The notes: generated by a model from the letters alone, not told the origin. DNA of 64,000 nucleotides from Linepithema humile (GCF_040581485.1 NC_090129.1:27432764-27496763); one strand, 5' to 3'. Positions 25,209 through 35,939 are shown, numbered from the stretch's first letter. Translations and numbers: made by a program.

Positions 25209-28200
25209 TTCCGCCCGCCTTCGTTAACCATGGTTAACGAACAAACTCTAGAGTCCATAGACGCCTTTTCAACTGGAAGAAAACAAAGTTTAGTAACCGG
25301 TCTTCTTAGTTCGGAGGTTTGAGTTTTAACTCTGGCAACTCTAACTAGTCCATCAGGACCAGGGTATACTTTGGTTACTCGGCCAAGAGGCCACTTAGCA
25401 GGTGGGTAGCGTTCATCTATAACTAAAACCATAGATCCTTCTGTTATAGATGAAGTCCTTTGGTTCCACTTGTAAATAGAATGGTAACGTTGGAGGTATT
25501 CAGTCAACCATTTTGACCATAATGAGTCGAGCATTTTCGCTACTAGTTGCCATCTTGAAAGTCGTGAGGTGTTCACATCCCTTAATGAAGGTTCGGGTAT
25601 GACTGTAGGAGCACGTCCTAGTAAAAAGTGTCCTGGAGTGAGTACAGCCAGGTCTTCTGGATCGTCCGTTAGTGGACACAATGGCCTTGAGTTGAGTACC
25701 GCTTCAATTTGTGTCAACAATGTAGACATCTCTTCATAAGTAAGGAGTATATCTCCAATTGCTCGTTTAAGGTAATATTTAACAGATTTAACCCCTGCCT
25801 CCCACTTGCCTCCAAAGTGTGGTGCAGAGGGGGGGTTAAATTTCCAAAGTGTTCCATCATTTGCTAGCAATGATGACAATTGTTGAGCTTCCTTTGATGC
25901 AGAAGAAAACAAACGTTGTAAATCTTCGTCTGCTCCTCTAAAGTTAGTTCCACAGTCACTAGTTAGGGTGGCACTTATACCCCTTCGACTGGTGAATCTT
26001 TTATAAGCCGCAATAAAGGCTTCTGTTGTGTGGTTAGTGACTAATTCCAGGTAGATGGCAGAAGTGGAAAAACAGACAAAGAGTGCAATATAAGCCTTGT
26101 ATGTTTTAGTGTTTCTTCCCCTCCAAGTTTTAAGGGAGAAAGGACCAGCGTAGTCCACACCAGCATGTAAAAAAGGTCGTGAAGGTGTTAATCTTTCGGG
26201 TGGTAGCTGTCCCATCAATTGCTTAGCTCGTTCTTGTCTATATCGTGTGCATGTAACGCAATTGAGTATATAGCTTCTAACAGGAGCTCGTCCCCCTAAT
26301 ATCCAATATTCTTCTCTTATAAAGGAAGTGGTAACCTGTGTACCTCCGTGTAGTGATCTCAAATGTGCATTTGCTATCACAAGAGAAGTCAAGGGGGATT
26401 TTCTGGGCAAGATAGCTGGGTGTTTGGCATCAACAGTAAGACTTGATGCTTGTAGACGTCCTCCTACTCGTAAGACTCCATTAGAGTCTACATATGGTGT
26501 AAGTCGTATAAGCGGACTGGATCTTGAGAGCTTTTGATTCTTAGATAGAAGTCTGAGTTCCTGGTGGAAGGCCTCACCCTGCTCTTGTTTAATCCAAAAT
26601 TCTTTGGCCTTGCATAACTCCAATGGTGTAATTGGAGATGATACGGACGTGTCAGATAGGCGTTTAAAACGAGCCACAACCCGATAACACATAGCTGTAA
26701 TTCTTAGAAGTCGATTGAGACTCGAGTATTTAACTAACAAGTCCCAAGGTTGTTTGTGAGAGATAACAGTAGTCGATACTTGTACTGGTTTTTTTTCTAA
26801 TTGATTACTATTAGCTTTAATTGGCAGAGCTGAAGGCCAGTATTGGGACGACTGTGAAAGCCAAGTAGGGCCCTGCCACCAAGAAGTCATTTTGCGCAGC
26901 TGATCTGTAGTTATCCCACGCGTCGCAAGGTCAGCAGGATTTTCCGCTCCAGCGATGAAATTCCAAGTTGCAGTCGGTAACGACTCTTGTATAAAACAGG
27001 TCCTATTATGCACAAAATCCTTCCATCTCGAAGGGTGGTTGTTAATCCATATAAGTGTTATGGAGGAGTCTGTCCAAAGATAAATCCTAGCAGGTTTTCC
27101 ATGTAAGATATTGAGTATTTGAACGATGAGTTTTGTTAAAATAACAGCGCCTGACAATTCCAATCTCGGAATTGTCAATCTTTTTAAAGGTGCTACCTTT
27201 GTTTTAGCACAGACAAATCTTGATATTATCTGTCCATTAGGGTGTGTAGTTCTAACGAATACTACTGCTGCCATCGCTTTGTTAGAAGCATCACAGAAAC
27301 CATGAAGTTCCCATGGGAGCGAGGTACTCATCCCGAGCCATCTGGGTATCGTGAGATTAGAAAGTTGACGGCAATCCTCTATAAAGTTAATCCATTCTTC
27401 TAATATGTGATCTGGTAGCGGCTGATCCCATTCTAGTTTTAAGGTCCACAACCGTTGAATTAGAATTTTGGCTTTTATGATAACAGGAGATAAAAACCCT
27501 AGTGGGTCGAATATCTTGGCGATGGTAGAAAGAACTCTTCTTTTAGTGACGCGATCCGTTGAAGGAGAATCAAAGAAAAACCCGAAAGTATCACTTGATG
27601 GATGCCATTGCAAACCAAGAGAGTTGATGACAAGATCATGATTAATTCGTAAATTAGTAAAGTCTGCACGGTCTTTCAAAGGAATAGAATCTAGTATCGT
27701 AGGCTCAGTGCTGATCCACCTTTTAAGCGGGAAACCGCCCGCCATGCAGAGCTTGTTTAGCTGGTTCACAATGGATATAGCTTCTGTTATAGAGTCCGCT
27801 CCTCCAAGCACATCGTCAACATATCTCCCCTTGATCATGGTCAAAACCGCTTCTGGAAAGTGCTGTCTTTCATCGGAAATAAGTTGTTGTAGAACTCTGA
27901 GAGCTAAGAAAGGAGCACACACCAAACCATAGGTAACCGTTGTGAGTTCATACGTCATAAACTGATTACCTTGATCCTTCCAAATAATACGTTGAAACCT
28001 CCAGTCACTGGGGTGAACTTTAATTTGTCGAAACATTTTCTCTATATCTGCCGTAAATGTAAATTGGAATTGCCGAAAGTGTAAGAGTACATTAATCGTA
28101 TCTGTTTGCAGCTTGGGACCAGAATGTAAAAGTTCATTCAGAGAAGTACCTGATGCAGAAGGATTTGAGCCATTGAAAACGACTCTTAACTTAGTCGTTG

Positions 28201-30499
28201 AGCTGTTTGCTTTCCAGACTCCATGATGAGGGAGGTAGAAAGTCTCTGGAGGTTCTGGTAAACACTCCGGCACTAATCTCATGTGGTCTAATCGTCTATA
28301 TTCTGATAGAAACTCATGATAAAGTTGAGCGTAAGTTTTATCAGAGGAACAACGATGTATAAGTCTTTGACAGAAACGTATGGCCTTTCCTTTTGAGTCT
28401 CCCAGTTTACTAACATCATCCTTGAAAGGCAATTTGACGACGTATCTACCATCAGTGTCTCGTGTATGAGTAGTTTTGAATTGTTCCTCACAATCCTGCT
28501 CTTCAGGTGTTAAAGATGAGGTTTGAATCGTAGGAATCGATTCTAACTCCCAGAAACGTTGCATGAGGTTAGATAACTCTTCATGATTGATGACGTGATA
28601 ACTTTGTAGCGACTGTCGAGGTGTCGTTTGTCCGGTTGGACCAGATATGATCCAACCGAGAGATGTTGATTGAGCCACAGGTAGATTAATCTTATCCTTT
28701 ATAATGCCTTCAGTCAACAGATGACTATAGGTGTCAGCTCCTAACAAAATGTCGATTGAGCCAGGGACTGAATACTGAGGATCTGCTAGCTGTAACCTTT
28801 GAAGATGAGTCCATGTTTCGTTTGATATCTCTGTCGTTGGTATTGATGAGGTAATGGTTGGTAATACATGAGCGGATATAACACACTCGAAGGTTGAGTT
28901 AAAATGTGGTTTCAACTTAAAGTGAACTATTCCTCTAGTCTTATTGGATTGTTGTTTTCCAATCCCCACCAGAGGAATCGAAGACCTTTGACGAGGTAGT
29001 CTAAGTCGTTGCGACAACCTTTCTATAATTAACGATACTTCAGAACCTTGATCTAATAGAGCTCTTGTAAGTGACGAATCTCCGTTTGGTCCAACTATTA
29101 TGACTTTAGCAGTTGCCAGAAGTGTTAAACGATCGGAGGATCTTTGTGCTATATTTGAATGCAAAACATGAGGTTCTGAATGTGTAGCTCGTTTCTCAGC
29201 TGTAGTTTGTGAGACTGGATTCTTGTCGACTTCCAATTTATCAGCTTTAGATGTTTCTTGATGAATCGATGTATGATGTTTTTTGCCACAGTTGACACAT
29301 CTTCTAGTAGAAGTGCAGTTTGCAATTTTATGTTGTTTCAAACAATTAAAACACAATCCATGTTTTCGGATCAAAGTAAGCTTCTGTTGTTGTGTTTTGG
29401 AAACATACTGAGGACATGTTGTTGTAGTATGGTTCCCTTTACAGATGCCACAAGAAAATGTATTACCGGACTTGGTAGTTGCTGATTGTCCTTGATAATG
29501 TGCCTTTATGGTCTGAGCCCGAGGTTGTGTCATGGACTTGCTTGATCTCGAATTCTCAAATGCTCGTAGAGAGCGCAATCTTGTTATCAAGAAGTCCATA
29601 AATTGATGCCATGAAGGCGGATCCTTATTAGCTCCTATGTGATTCTCCCAGGCCTTTACTGACTCAGTATCTAGCTTTTGTGAAACGATGAATACTAGAA
29701 AATCATCCCACGCTGTAACTGGTCTCTTTAAAGCTTCTAAGGATCTATATATTTGTTTGACGTTTGCATATAATTGCTCTAAATCACGTGCTGATTCATT
29801 GGAGATCTTTTTGAGATCCAGTAACGATTGAAGAGCCGCATTTACCAATATTCGGTTGTTGTCGTAATAAGATTCCAGTTCCGACCATGCTCGTTCAAAG
29901 TTATCTGTTGTAAGTGTAGTATTCTTGAGCAATTGTGCTGCATTGCCAACCAGGCTTGTCTTTAAGTATTGCAGCTTCTTGACTGCTGTTAAAGAGGGAT
30001 GTCTCAAAACTAAAGAAGAGAACAGATCCTTGAATGACAGCCAATCTGATGGCGTACCGTTGAATTTAAGTAAATCTATGCGTGGAAGTTTTGCTTGATG
30101 TAAATAGGCTGCTGAATTAGACGAAGTGATTGTATTTAAGGAGGGAGTAGACATAGACTCAGTAACTGTTCCGTAATCAGATTCGTGAATGAATTGTATC
30201 TTCTCGAGGTTAAGTAAGTAGTTCTCATACGTGCGAGCGTATAAGTTTGTTGTAAAATATGTATGTTTCTTTATCTTGAGTCTCTCATCTTTCTTTAATT
30301 GTCCAATGGCTATTGAAACCGCCTCATTTATGATCGAAAAACGCTGCCACTCCGATTTCAGTGCTTCAAGTCGTATAGTGGATCTTATGTTCGTGTTACT
30401 GGTTGAATTATTCTTCGCAAAATTGTCAAATGCTGTTGAAATCAAAACCGATGTCTCCACTAGTTGCTCAAGACGAGCTTCAACATGGGAGAGCCTCAT
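25187..30499 (-). CDS. BEL/Pao gag-pol polyprotein (1770 aa)
   Basis: One open frame carries the whole BEL/Pao set. In order: a gag region with a DUF1759-type segment (PRIDLLKFNGTPSDWLSFKD, about residues 130-290); two zinc knuckles (CGICKGNHTTTTC and CVNCGKKHHTSIH, about 350-415); a DUF1758-type aspartic protease with LLDQGSEVSL near 480; reverse transcriptase with TADIEKMFRQI and YVDDVLGGAD near 890; RNase H starting GFCDASNKAMA near 1068; an integrase zinc-binding segment and core (DYAGPF near 1448, TSDCGTNFRG near 1515, then HFGGKWEAGVKS); and a C-terminal DUF5641 domain (about 1640-1745). These enzymes copy element RNA into DNA and insert it. Start Met at 30499 is the first in frame after the primer site. 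No stop or frameshift is present, unlike every other retroelement in the window. Confidence 0.95.
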   Translation of the reverse strand: MRLSHVEARLEQLVETSVLISTAFDNFAKNNSTSNTNIRSTIRLEALKSEWQRFSIINEAVSIAIGQLKKDERLKIKKHTYFTTNLYARTYENYLLNLEKIQFIHESDYGTVTESMSTPSLNTITSSNSAAYLHQAKLPRIDLLKFNGTPSDWLSFKDLFSSLVLRHPSLTAVKKLQYLKTSLVGNAAQLLKNTTLTTDNFERAWSELESYYDNNRILVNAALQSLLDLKKISNESARDLEQLYANVKQIYRSLEALKRPVTAWDDFLVFIVSQKLDTESVKAWENHIGANKDPPSWHQFMDFLITRLRSLRAFENSRSSKSMTQPRAQTIKAHYQGQSATTKSGNTFSCGICKGNHTTTTCPQYVSKTQQQKLTLIRKHGLCFNCLKQHKIANCTSTRRCVNCGKKHHTSIHQETSKADKLEVDKNPVSQTTAEKRATHSEPHVLHSNIAQRSSDRLTLLATAKVIIVGPNGDSSLTRALLDQGSEVSLIIERLSQRLRLPRQRSSIPLVGIGKQQSNKTRGIVHFKLKPHFNSTFECVISAHVLPTITSSIPTTEISNETWTHLQRLQLADPQYSVPGSIDILLGADTYSHLLTEGIIKDKINLPVAQSTSLGWIISGPTGQTTPRQSLQSYHVINHEELSNLMQRFWELESIPTIQTSSLTPEEQDCEEQFKTTHTRDTDGRYVVKLPFKDDVSKLGDSKGKAIRFCQRLIHRCSSDKTYAQLYHEFLSEYRRLDHMRLVPECLPEPPETFYLPHHGVWKANSSTTKLRVVFNGSNPSASGTSLNELLHSGPKLQTDTINVLLHFRQFQFTFTADIEKMFRQIKVHPSDWRFQRIIWKDQGNQFMTYELTTVTYGLVCAPFLALRVLQQLISDERQHFPEAVLTMIKGRYVDDVLGGADSITEAISIVNQLNKLCMAGGFPLKRWISTEPTILDSIPLKDRADFTNLRINHDLVINSLGLQWHPSSDTFGFFFDSPSTDRVTKRRVLSTIAKIFDPLGFLSPVIIKAKILIQRLWTLKLEWDQPLPDHILEEWINFIEDCRQLSNLTIPRWLGMSTSLPWELHGFCDASNKAMAAVVFVRTTHPNGQIISRFVCAKTKVAPLKRLTIPRLELSGAVILTKLIVQILNILHGKPARIYLWTDSSITLIWINNHPSRWKDFVHNRTCFIQESLPTATWNFIAGAENPADLATRGITTDQLRKMTSWWQGPTWLSQSSQYWPSALPIKANSNQLEKKPVQVSTTVISHKQPWDLLVKYSSLNRLLRITAMCYRVVARFKRLSDTSVSSPITPLELCKAKEFWIKQEQGEAFHQELRLLSKNQKLSRSSPLIRLTPYVDSNGVLRVGGRLQASSLTVDAKHPAILPRKSPLTSLVIANAHLRSLHGGTQVTTSFIREEYWILGGRAPVRSYILNCVTCTRYRQERAKQLMGQLPPERLTPSRPFLHAGVDYAGPFSLKTWRGRNTKTYKAYIALFVCFSTSAIYLELVTNHTTEAFIAAYKRFTSRRGISATLTSDCGTNFRGADEDLQRLFSSASKEAQQLSSLLANDGTLWKFNPPSAPHFGGKWEAGVKSVKYYLKRAIGDILLTYEEMSTLLTQIEAVLNSRPLCPLTDDPEDLAVLTPGHFLLGRAPTVIPEPSLRDVNTSRLSRWQLVAKMLDSLWSKWLTEYLQRYHSIYKWNQRTSSITEGSMVLVIDERYPPAKWPLGRVTKVYPGPDGLVRVARVKTQTSELRRPVTKLCFLPVEKASMDSRVCSLTMVNEGGRNVQNSRS

Positions 30500-30509
30500 G
30501 ATGTCTCCC

Positions 30510-30529
30510 AGATCCGGCTCGAAGGACCA
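30510..30529 (-). other. Primer binding site matching tRNA-Tyr 3' end
   Basis: Minus strand TGGTCCTTCGAGCCGGAT begins 3 bp after the 5' LTR. Its complement, ATCCGGCTCGAAGGACCA, matches the 3' end of insect tRNA-Tyr (acceptor strand TCGAAGG, discriminator A, CCA) as I know it. This is the expected place for minus-strand priming. Confidence 0.8.
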
Positions 30530-30532
30530 AAA

Positions 30533-31280
30533 TGTTTGAGCAAATTGTGTATGTTATACCGCACACTTACAATCCTTGTTGGAATAAAATAAATAACTCC
30601 TATAAAAAAAAATCCGTATTTAGATAATTTAATAATGGCAATACAAGAAAAAGAAATAAATTGCAAAATTAATCAAATAACGTGTAAATCCTTAACTCAA
30701 ACTAACCTTCGTGGGTTAAAATAATTGTTATTAGACTGAATAATTCAAATAATCATTATATAGCGCATAATATAAATACGTTTCGTCATACCTTGAATAG
30801 TACACCCATACGGTGTAGAAATATTGTATACTAATCGCCGAGTGAGGCGAGAAGGGAAGTAATTCCCGAATGGTCTTGATCAAACCTTTGTGATCGTACA
30901 CCCATACGGTGTAGAAATATTGTATACTAACCGCCGAGTGAGGCGTGAAGAGACGTAAGATCCCGAATGGTCTTGACCAAACCTTTGTGATCGTACACCC
31001 ATACGGTGTAGAAATATTGTATACTAGCCGCCGAGTGAGGCGTGAAGGGACGTAAGATCCCGTGGTCTTGAAAGGCCACACCTTGACACAGTACGGTCGC
31101 CAAAAAAAGAAACAGACTCAAAAAATAATTTCGTGGGCACACTGTCACGTTGCACGTGCGTCTTACTACTTCCACTTCTGTCTGTGGCGCCCTCTCTTCT
31201 TTTTTTGTGGCGCCTGTCTTTCGCCCTCTGCTGTTCGGGCGAGCGGCCTAATTCCGCTTTACGAGCGGGAATTTTGAACA
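30533..31280 (-). repeat. 5' LTR of the BEL/Pao element
   Basis: Direct copy of the 3' LTR, also 748 bp, with the same three-unit tandem array at 30800, 30896 and 30993. It should hold the promoter for minus-strand transcription; no TATA box was assigned. Differences from the other LTR are scattered single substitutions, several within the tandem units. Confidence 0.95.
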
Positions 31281-31285
31281 ACGTC

Positions 31286-31337
31286 ACTGATAAAATTTAT
31301 AGAATTGTTAGGTGCAGCTAAAATGATATCGTCCACA
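31286..31337 (-). pseudogene. Penelope-like RT fragment with YVDD
   Basis: The minus strand encodes YVDDIILAAPNNSINFIS, the catalytic YxDD loop of the Penelope-like reverse transcriptase. It is wedged between the BEL duplication on one side and a MITE on the other. It continues the frame of the GIY-YIG fragment once the BEL element is set aside. Confidence 0.8.
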
Positions 31338-31340
31338 TAA

Positions 31341-32429
31341 AGGTGCCTTTTCACGCTGACGCTCGACGCTCATTTTTAGCGTCCAAATATGTCACGTGAA
31401 CAAAGTTGACGCTGGATGTGAGAAATGCATGAAAAGAGTTTCTCGTAAAATTTAGCGTCAGTCAGCGGTCTGCGTCGGTATTCATCAATATTTGTATATA
31501 TCAAAACTGTTAAAAGTTTTTGTCACTGATTTTGTTCAGTTAATTTTTTCACTCGCTTTATTAATAATTACTGTTTTAAATATTAAAAAATGTGTAATTA
31601 AGTAGGAATAAGATAAAAACCTTTGGTTACCAGTTCTACTTATTTTATCGAAAATGTTAAAAAAATGTTTATTAATAATTTTTTTATTATATGTAATATT
31701 TTTTATTATATGTTTACAAACATAAAATATTTACTTCATGTCATATTATTTATTTTGATAAGTATACAAAATGTATATCTTTTCAATTAAACAAAGTTTC
31801 ATATTATTGCAAACTTTGATAAGTAGAGTAGGAAAAACGATATTAGAATAGTTGTTCAGTATTAGAAAATTTCTAATGTAATACTTAAGAATAGCATTTT
31901 TCAAAGTTAGAAAATTAATTGTATAGAATAAAAATGCACAGCATATTTGTATATATTATATTTCAAGCTTTTATTTATAATAAAATAACTTTTTATTAAA
32001 TTAAATTTACATAACATTAATATTAAATTTACATAATTAAACATATATAATATAAAGATAATTATAAAAATATATTTTGCAAATAAATACAATACTGCTG
32101 ATTCTTCCAAACCTCAAAAAGTATCATTTTTAATTCATTACTTATTCATTCTTTTTATTTTCTTTATATATATGTAGTATTGGATAATAAATTCAATTAT
32201 TACTTTTTATTACTTAAATAACATCCATTTTTATTAACAAGGTTGAAAGACCACATGAGACATATGCAAATCCAATAGCGAATAGCACGCACAGACAGAT
32301 CATCGCACAGATCGCACGACTTGACGCTAAAGCTAAAAAAATCCAGCTTTTTTTTCTTGACGCTAGCGTCAACTCGAAGTCACGTGACTATGGGCAACGC
32401 TGAAACGAGCGTCCCATGAATTTGCACCT
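31341..32429. mobile_element. 1.09-kb TAA-flanked MITE (PIF/Harbinger-like TSD)
   Basis: AGGTGCcttttCACGCTGAC at the left and the inverse AGGTGCaaattCATGGGAC at the right, with TAA at 31338-31340 and 32430-32432. Repeated GACGCT and GTCACGTGA motifs occur near both ends. The Penelope RT frame resumes on either side, so the insertion site is exact. A TWA duplication and AT-rich non-coding interior suggest a non-autonomous PIF/Harbinger relative; the superfamily is inferred from the TSD only. Confidence 0.75.
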
Positions 32430-32432
32430 TAA

Positions 32433-32500
32433 CGGTAATAAAAAGGTAACCTAAAAGGTAGTCTATCTAACGCACTGATTTCAAGACGCACTAATTTTCG
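32433..32500 (-). pseudogene. Penelope-like RT fragment before YVDD
   Basis: The minus strand reads SALDRLPFRLPFYYR, the segment just before the YVDD loop in Penelope-like RTs (compare the usual ...FxxPxYxRYVDD pattern). Similarity ends near 32500, where the element is truncated or diverged. Confidence 0.65.
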
Positions 32501-32546
32501 TCCGATCCGAAGCTACTCTCTCGCTGGACAGAGTGTACTCTCCTAA

Positions 32547-33018
32547 TTATTCCGCTCGCCTACCAAATACCTAAACAAGCCTTAAGGCTTAATAATATTC
32601 CTACAGTTTGGTCAGTCTGACAATACATTCGTCCTCGAATGTGAGCGATGGCTCTCTCTCAATTGTCCATCCCCACACTTCGGGCTTCCTACCAGTCAGG
32701 CTTCTTCATTGAACATAAACGAATACACATCACCTTGTATATCCACATAAACCTACCTAATCTAAACCTACAGAAAGTAAACAAAATTCTATTTTTCTAT
32801 CTAAATTCTCTGTCTTCCTTTGGATTTAGCGGATTCAATCCTACTTCTAAAACTGTAAGCGTCGGAAAAAATTAAAAAGCTGACCGGGTTTTGAATTCGG
32901 GATCCTTTGTTCTCACAATCTAGCACTTATTGTTGCCCCACAACTGCTCCACTATTGTTCTAATTATTCCGCCTATCAAATACCTAAACAAGCCTTACGG
33001 CTTAATAATATTCCTACA
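32547..33018. repeat. Pair of 60-bp direct repeats
   Basis: AATTATTCCGC ... ACCTAAACAAGCCTTA followed by GGCTTAATAATATTCCTACA occurs at 32545-32607 and again at 32959-33018, about 93 percent identical, 414 bp apart. Between them lies a degenerate tRNA-like sequence. The arrangement could be a small LTR-type or SINE duplication; I do not recognise it. Confidence 0.6.
32878..32957 (-). ncRNA. Degenerate tRNA-like sequence
   Basis: The minus strand has GAGCAGTTGTGGGGCAACA, an A-box-like D-arm segment, and GAATTCAAAACCC, a B-box-like segment, at tRNA spacing. The acceptor strands do not pair. It is probably a tRNA-derived SINE piece or old tRNA pseudogene. Confidence 0.3.
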
Positions 33019-33109
33019 ATATCAAATTAAAAAATCCAAGAGCAAAGAAGTCAACGCTAGATGTACGTGCGATAACATATTTTATATGAAAAATTACATA
33101 AATAAACAG

Positions 33110-33141
33110 ACGTTTCTGCCTTTATTAGGCTTTTTTCAGTG
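33110..33141 (-). ncRNA. Hammerhead-like motif, Penelope 5' side
   Basis: Minus strand CACTGAAAAA, a hairpin with stem GCCT / AGGC around AATAA, then GAAACGTCTG. About 40 bp further along the minus strand lies ACGTACATCTAGCG, matching the block beside the 13.4-kb motif. It lies upstream of the Penelope RT fragments, where a Penelope terminal repeat is expected. Confidence 0.4.
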
Positions 33142-34300
33142 TGAAATTAAATTATACAAAATTTAGAATTTCTAATAAGTCTCACGCATTTTATAATAAA
33201 TTATTAAATCATTAATATGAATATATTTCACAAACCACAGCAGAGTATATTTTTAAAACACGTTTTATTTGCACGATTTTCGGAGCACGTGTGGTTTTAA
33301 TCCTTTATCACTTACGCATGAGTCTAGTGCGTGAATGATAAAGGATTCTAAATCTTTCTAGAATATTTTATATTGATCGTTATTTATGGTTAGCAAGAGC
33401 TTCACTTTCAGAAGAAAGAAAACAAAACATATCAAACTTCTGTTTCTTTTTTGTTTCTCACTCACTCATTCACTCTTTCTTTATATGTGTATGCCTATCT
33501 ATTAATTTTTGTGAAGTACTGATAAGTATTAACATTTAATAAACGCAAGCAGGATAAATACTTTTACGTTTTTTTCTAAATATTATAAATGTTTTTTATA
33601 AGTTTTCAATCATTTAATTTTTTATAATTTATAACGATTATTATATATGATATGTGATAATGCAATTAAAATGACATTTTAAATTATATTTATTTTAAAC
33701 ATTATCTCATTGACAATATTTTTAGTTGACGATATAAGATAACACCGATGTAAATATTTGTTATATTTCGTCAATAACACAAAATAAATATTATACTAAA
33801 AACAGTCAAAATCTTTCAACTAATTTCATATGATATGTCTTCTTTTCTCATGTGTATATGATTCACAATGTTTCTGAACTTACTATTTACATATGCTTTC
33901 TTATGTGTATCATTATCAGATATTCCTTCAGAATAATCTATGCAAATTGCAAAGTTTATTAAATTATAGGATAATAACAAAACAATAGCGCGTGATCGTT
34001 AGAAATGTAAAGTATAACCTTGCCGAAAACTGAATATTAGCTACATTTTAAAGACCAATATAAGGTATTTTCCACACTTCCGTATTGGAAATGTTCGTAG
34101 ACTATCAATTATTTTCTTCCTAATCATAAGTCTTGCAAGAAGTGAATAATGTATCATCAATTTGCCCGTCCAATATCGCAGTCTTGCTTTTACTGCTTGC
34201 ATACATAAGTATGTATAGTTACCTTTTGCACAAAGAAATAGAGATATTGTGTACATTGTTATATTGCCTCTTGCAGGATTGTTCTCAGTGGCCCGACACG
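33142..34300. other. Non-coding stretch before the odorant-receptor exons
   Basis: AT-rich, no gene seen. It contains a strong hairpin at 33299-33347 (AATCCTTTATCACTTACGCA against TGCGTGAATGATAAAGGATT, two mismatches). A TTGCAG acceptor-like site at 34272-34277 lies 23 bp before the receptor start codon, so an upstream non-coding exon is possible. Confidence 0.45.
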
Positions 34301-34816
34301 ATGGTATTAATTCAAATAGAAATTCATCAAGTACTACGCATACTTCAAATTTGTGGAACATTCACGAGTACATGGCCACCTGAATCCACGGCTAAAAAGC
34401 GCGAAATCTTTTTTCGAGATCTCAGTTGGACTTTAGCAATTTTAAATGTACTGGGATCAGTACCATCTTTGATTCTCGGTGCTTGGTATTTTAAAAATGA
34501 CGTTATTCGAATGATGAAAGCATTGTCCGAATTGACGGCACTCATGGAAGTGCTATTCGATTTAATTCTGTGCAGAATAGGAAGATCGCGTTTACAGGTT
34601 TGATTCTAAAGTTCTAAACGCTAGAATTATATACATGGTGAGGCACCTTAACTTGCACACTTTGGATAACTTGTAAAATGTCATATGTTTCATAAAAAAA
34701 ATACAATTAAAGTTGCATAATTTCAAGGAGGTCATTACTTAGTACATGTACCTTTTTTATAAGTGGAGGCATTTGGAGATTTAAGATCAATTTTATTTAA
34801 AAAAATGGAATGTTAC

Positions 34817-34865
34817 ACACACACGCGCGCGCGCGCGCGCACACACGCGCACACACACGCACACA
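34817..34865. repeat. (CA)n(CG)n compound microsatellite
   Basis: CACACA passes into a pure CG run of about 18 bp, then mixed CA/CG. Alternating purine-pyrimidine tracts like this could adopt Z-DNA; that is inference. Confidence 0.9.
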
Positions 34866-35939
34866 AAACAATATTATATATTTTATGCCACAGTTAGAAA
34901 ATATATTGACCCTAATTCATACAAACCCTAGTTGAATTTCTCGTGTACTAATATCCGGATTGTGTGTTACGGATGTTAAGGCAGCAATAGTATTTTCTTC
35001 AGTGGTAGCAGTTTTGGTACGGTTGCGGTAATATTAACAAAGTCTGTGAAATGTCCATCGAGATAGCTGATTTTGTTTAGAATATTTTTTAGTATACATA
35101 ATTTCATCTCTTGTTTACCGCACGTACATTTTTACTGCACGCACCATAAGTTAGAAGCATATCTGCCTTTCCGTTATTACTAAACTTTTTGCAATATTTG
35201 CGTACGAGATCGACGATATCTTTTATACTGAATCGAATAACATGACTAACAATCACGATAAGTTAAGATTATTTATGTCGATACACATTGCCAGATAAAC
35301 ACCGCTGGTTTATTAACAGCTTTGATGATATCGAATCAGTTTTTGACTTTTTGTTACTTCTTGTTCTTGTTTGCTTGAATATCTCATTACTTCTCTTAGG
35401 TTTAAGGCTAATAAATGTTAATACATTTGTACTCAGAATTCAACATACTTTTTAACTAGCATAAAATATGTAACAATTTATGTAAAAAAACGAAGTTGAT
35501 CTTTATATTTCCGAAATATCTCTACTTGTAATGACTACTTATCAAGAGACACGGTAGTGTCTCGCGCCAAGTTCACGCACAGCGCAAGACCGAACGTGTA
35601 TCTTTACGCGAGCCCGAAGAGCCCAGAGAGCCAAGATTATCGGAACTCAATAATGCCTGGACCGATCGAGTTGATAATGGTCTCAATCAATAGCGCATAC
35701 CCAAAATATATAATAAAAGTATGCTTGTTTTTGCTCTACGTGCTTTATAAATAAATATATAAAAGTCCAAAGTCGAAATGTCAAAAATATTATCTCAATT
35801 TCTAGGATGTACAGTCAACATTTTTCACACTAGATGGCTATAGTGATGTTAGTAGTTGGGTTTGTGTTGGTGGTGCTATAGGAAATAGCCGCGCATACCA
35901 AATAACCTTACAGAAGATGTGTCAAAAGAATAATATTGT

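Larger units (their letters stand above)
24461..31280 (-). mobile_element. Complete BEL/Pao LTR retrotransposon
   Basis: Two direct LTRs of 748 bp (24461-25208 and 30533-31280), both TG...CA, flank a minus-strand gag-pol. A perfect 5-bp duplication ACGTC lies at 24456-24460 and 31281-31285. I count about ten substitutions between the LTRs, near 98-99 percent identity, so the insertion is fairly recent. A tRNA-Tyr-type primer binding site follows the 5' LTR, and a purine-rich tract (GAAGGCGGGCGGAA) precedes the 3' LTR. The single uninterrupted ORF suggests a once-active or still active copy. It sits inside the Penelope-like element. Confidence 0.95.
23020..33141 (-). mobile_element. Penelope-like retroelement remnant, interrupted twice
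   Basis: Minus-strand pieces of one Penelope-like element lie in the expected order: an RT piece at about 32433-32500, an RT YVDD piece at 31286-31337, then the downstream RT region and GIY-YIG endonuclease at 23624-24455. Removing a TAA-flanked MITE (31341-32429) and a BEL element (24461-31280) with their duplications brings the reading frames together. Diverged blocks at 23025-23132 and 33045-33141 on the outer sides, each with a hammerhead-like motif, may be its terminal repeats. The RT upstream of the YVDD region is missing beyond about 32500, so it is 5'-deleted. The outer boundaries are approximate and the pairing of the two terminal blocks is inference. Confidence 0.65.

Noticed and set aside
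24659..25209. Overlapping repeat-containing open frames (YNISTPYGCTITK type)
   Set aside because: They are translations of the 97-bp tandem units in the BEL LTR, and appear identically in the second LTR at 30731-31287.
26328..30539. Small frames on either strand inside the BEL gag-pol
   Set aside because: Shadows of the 1770-codon frame, with no independent motifs.
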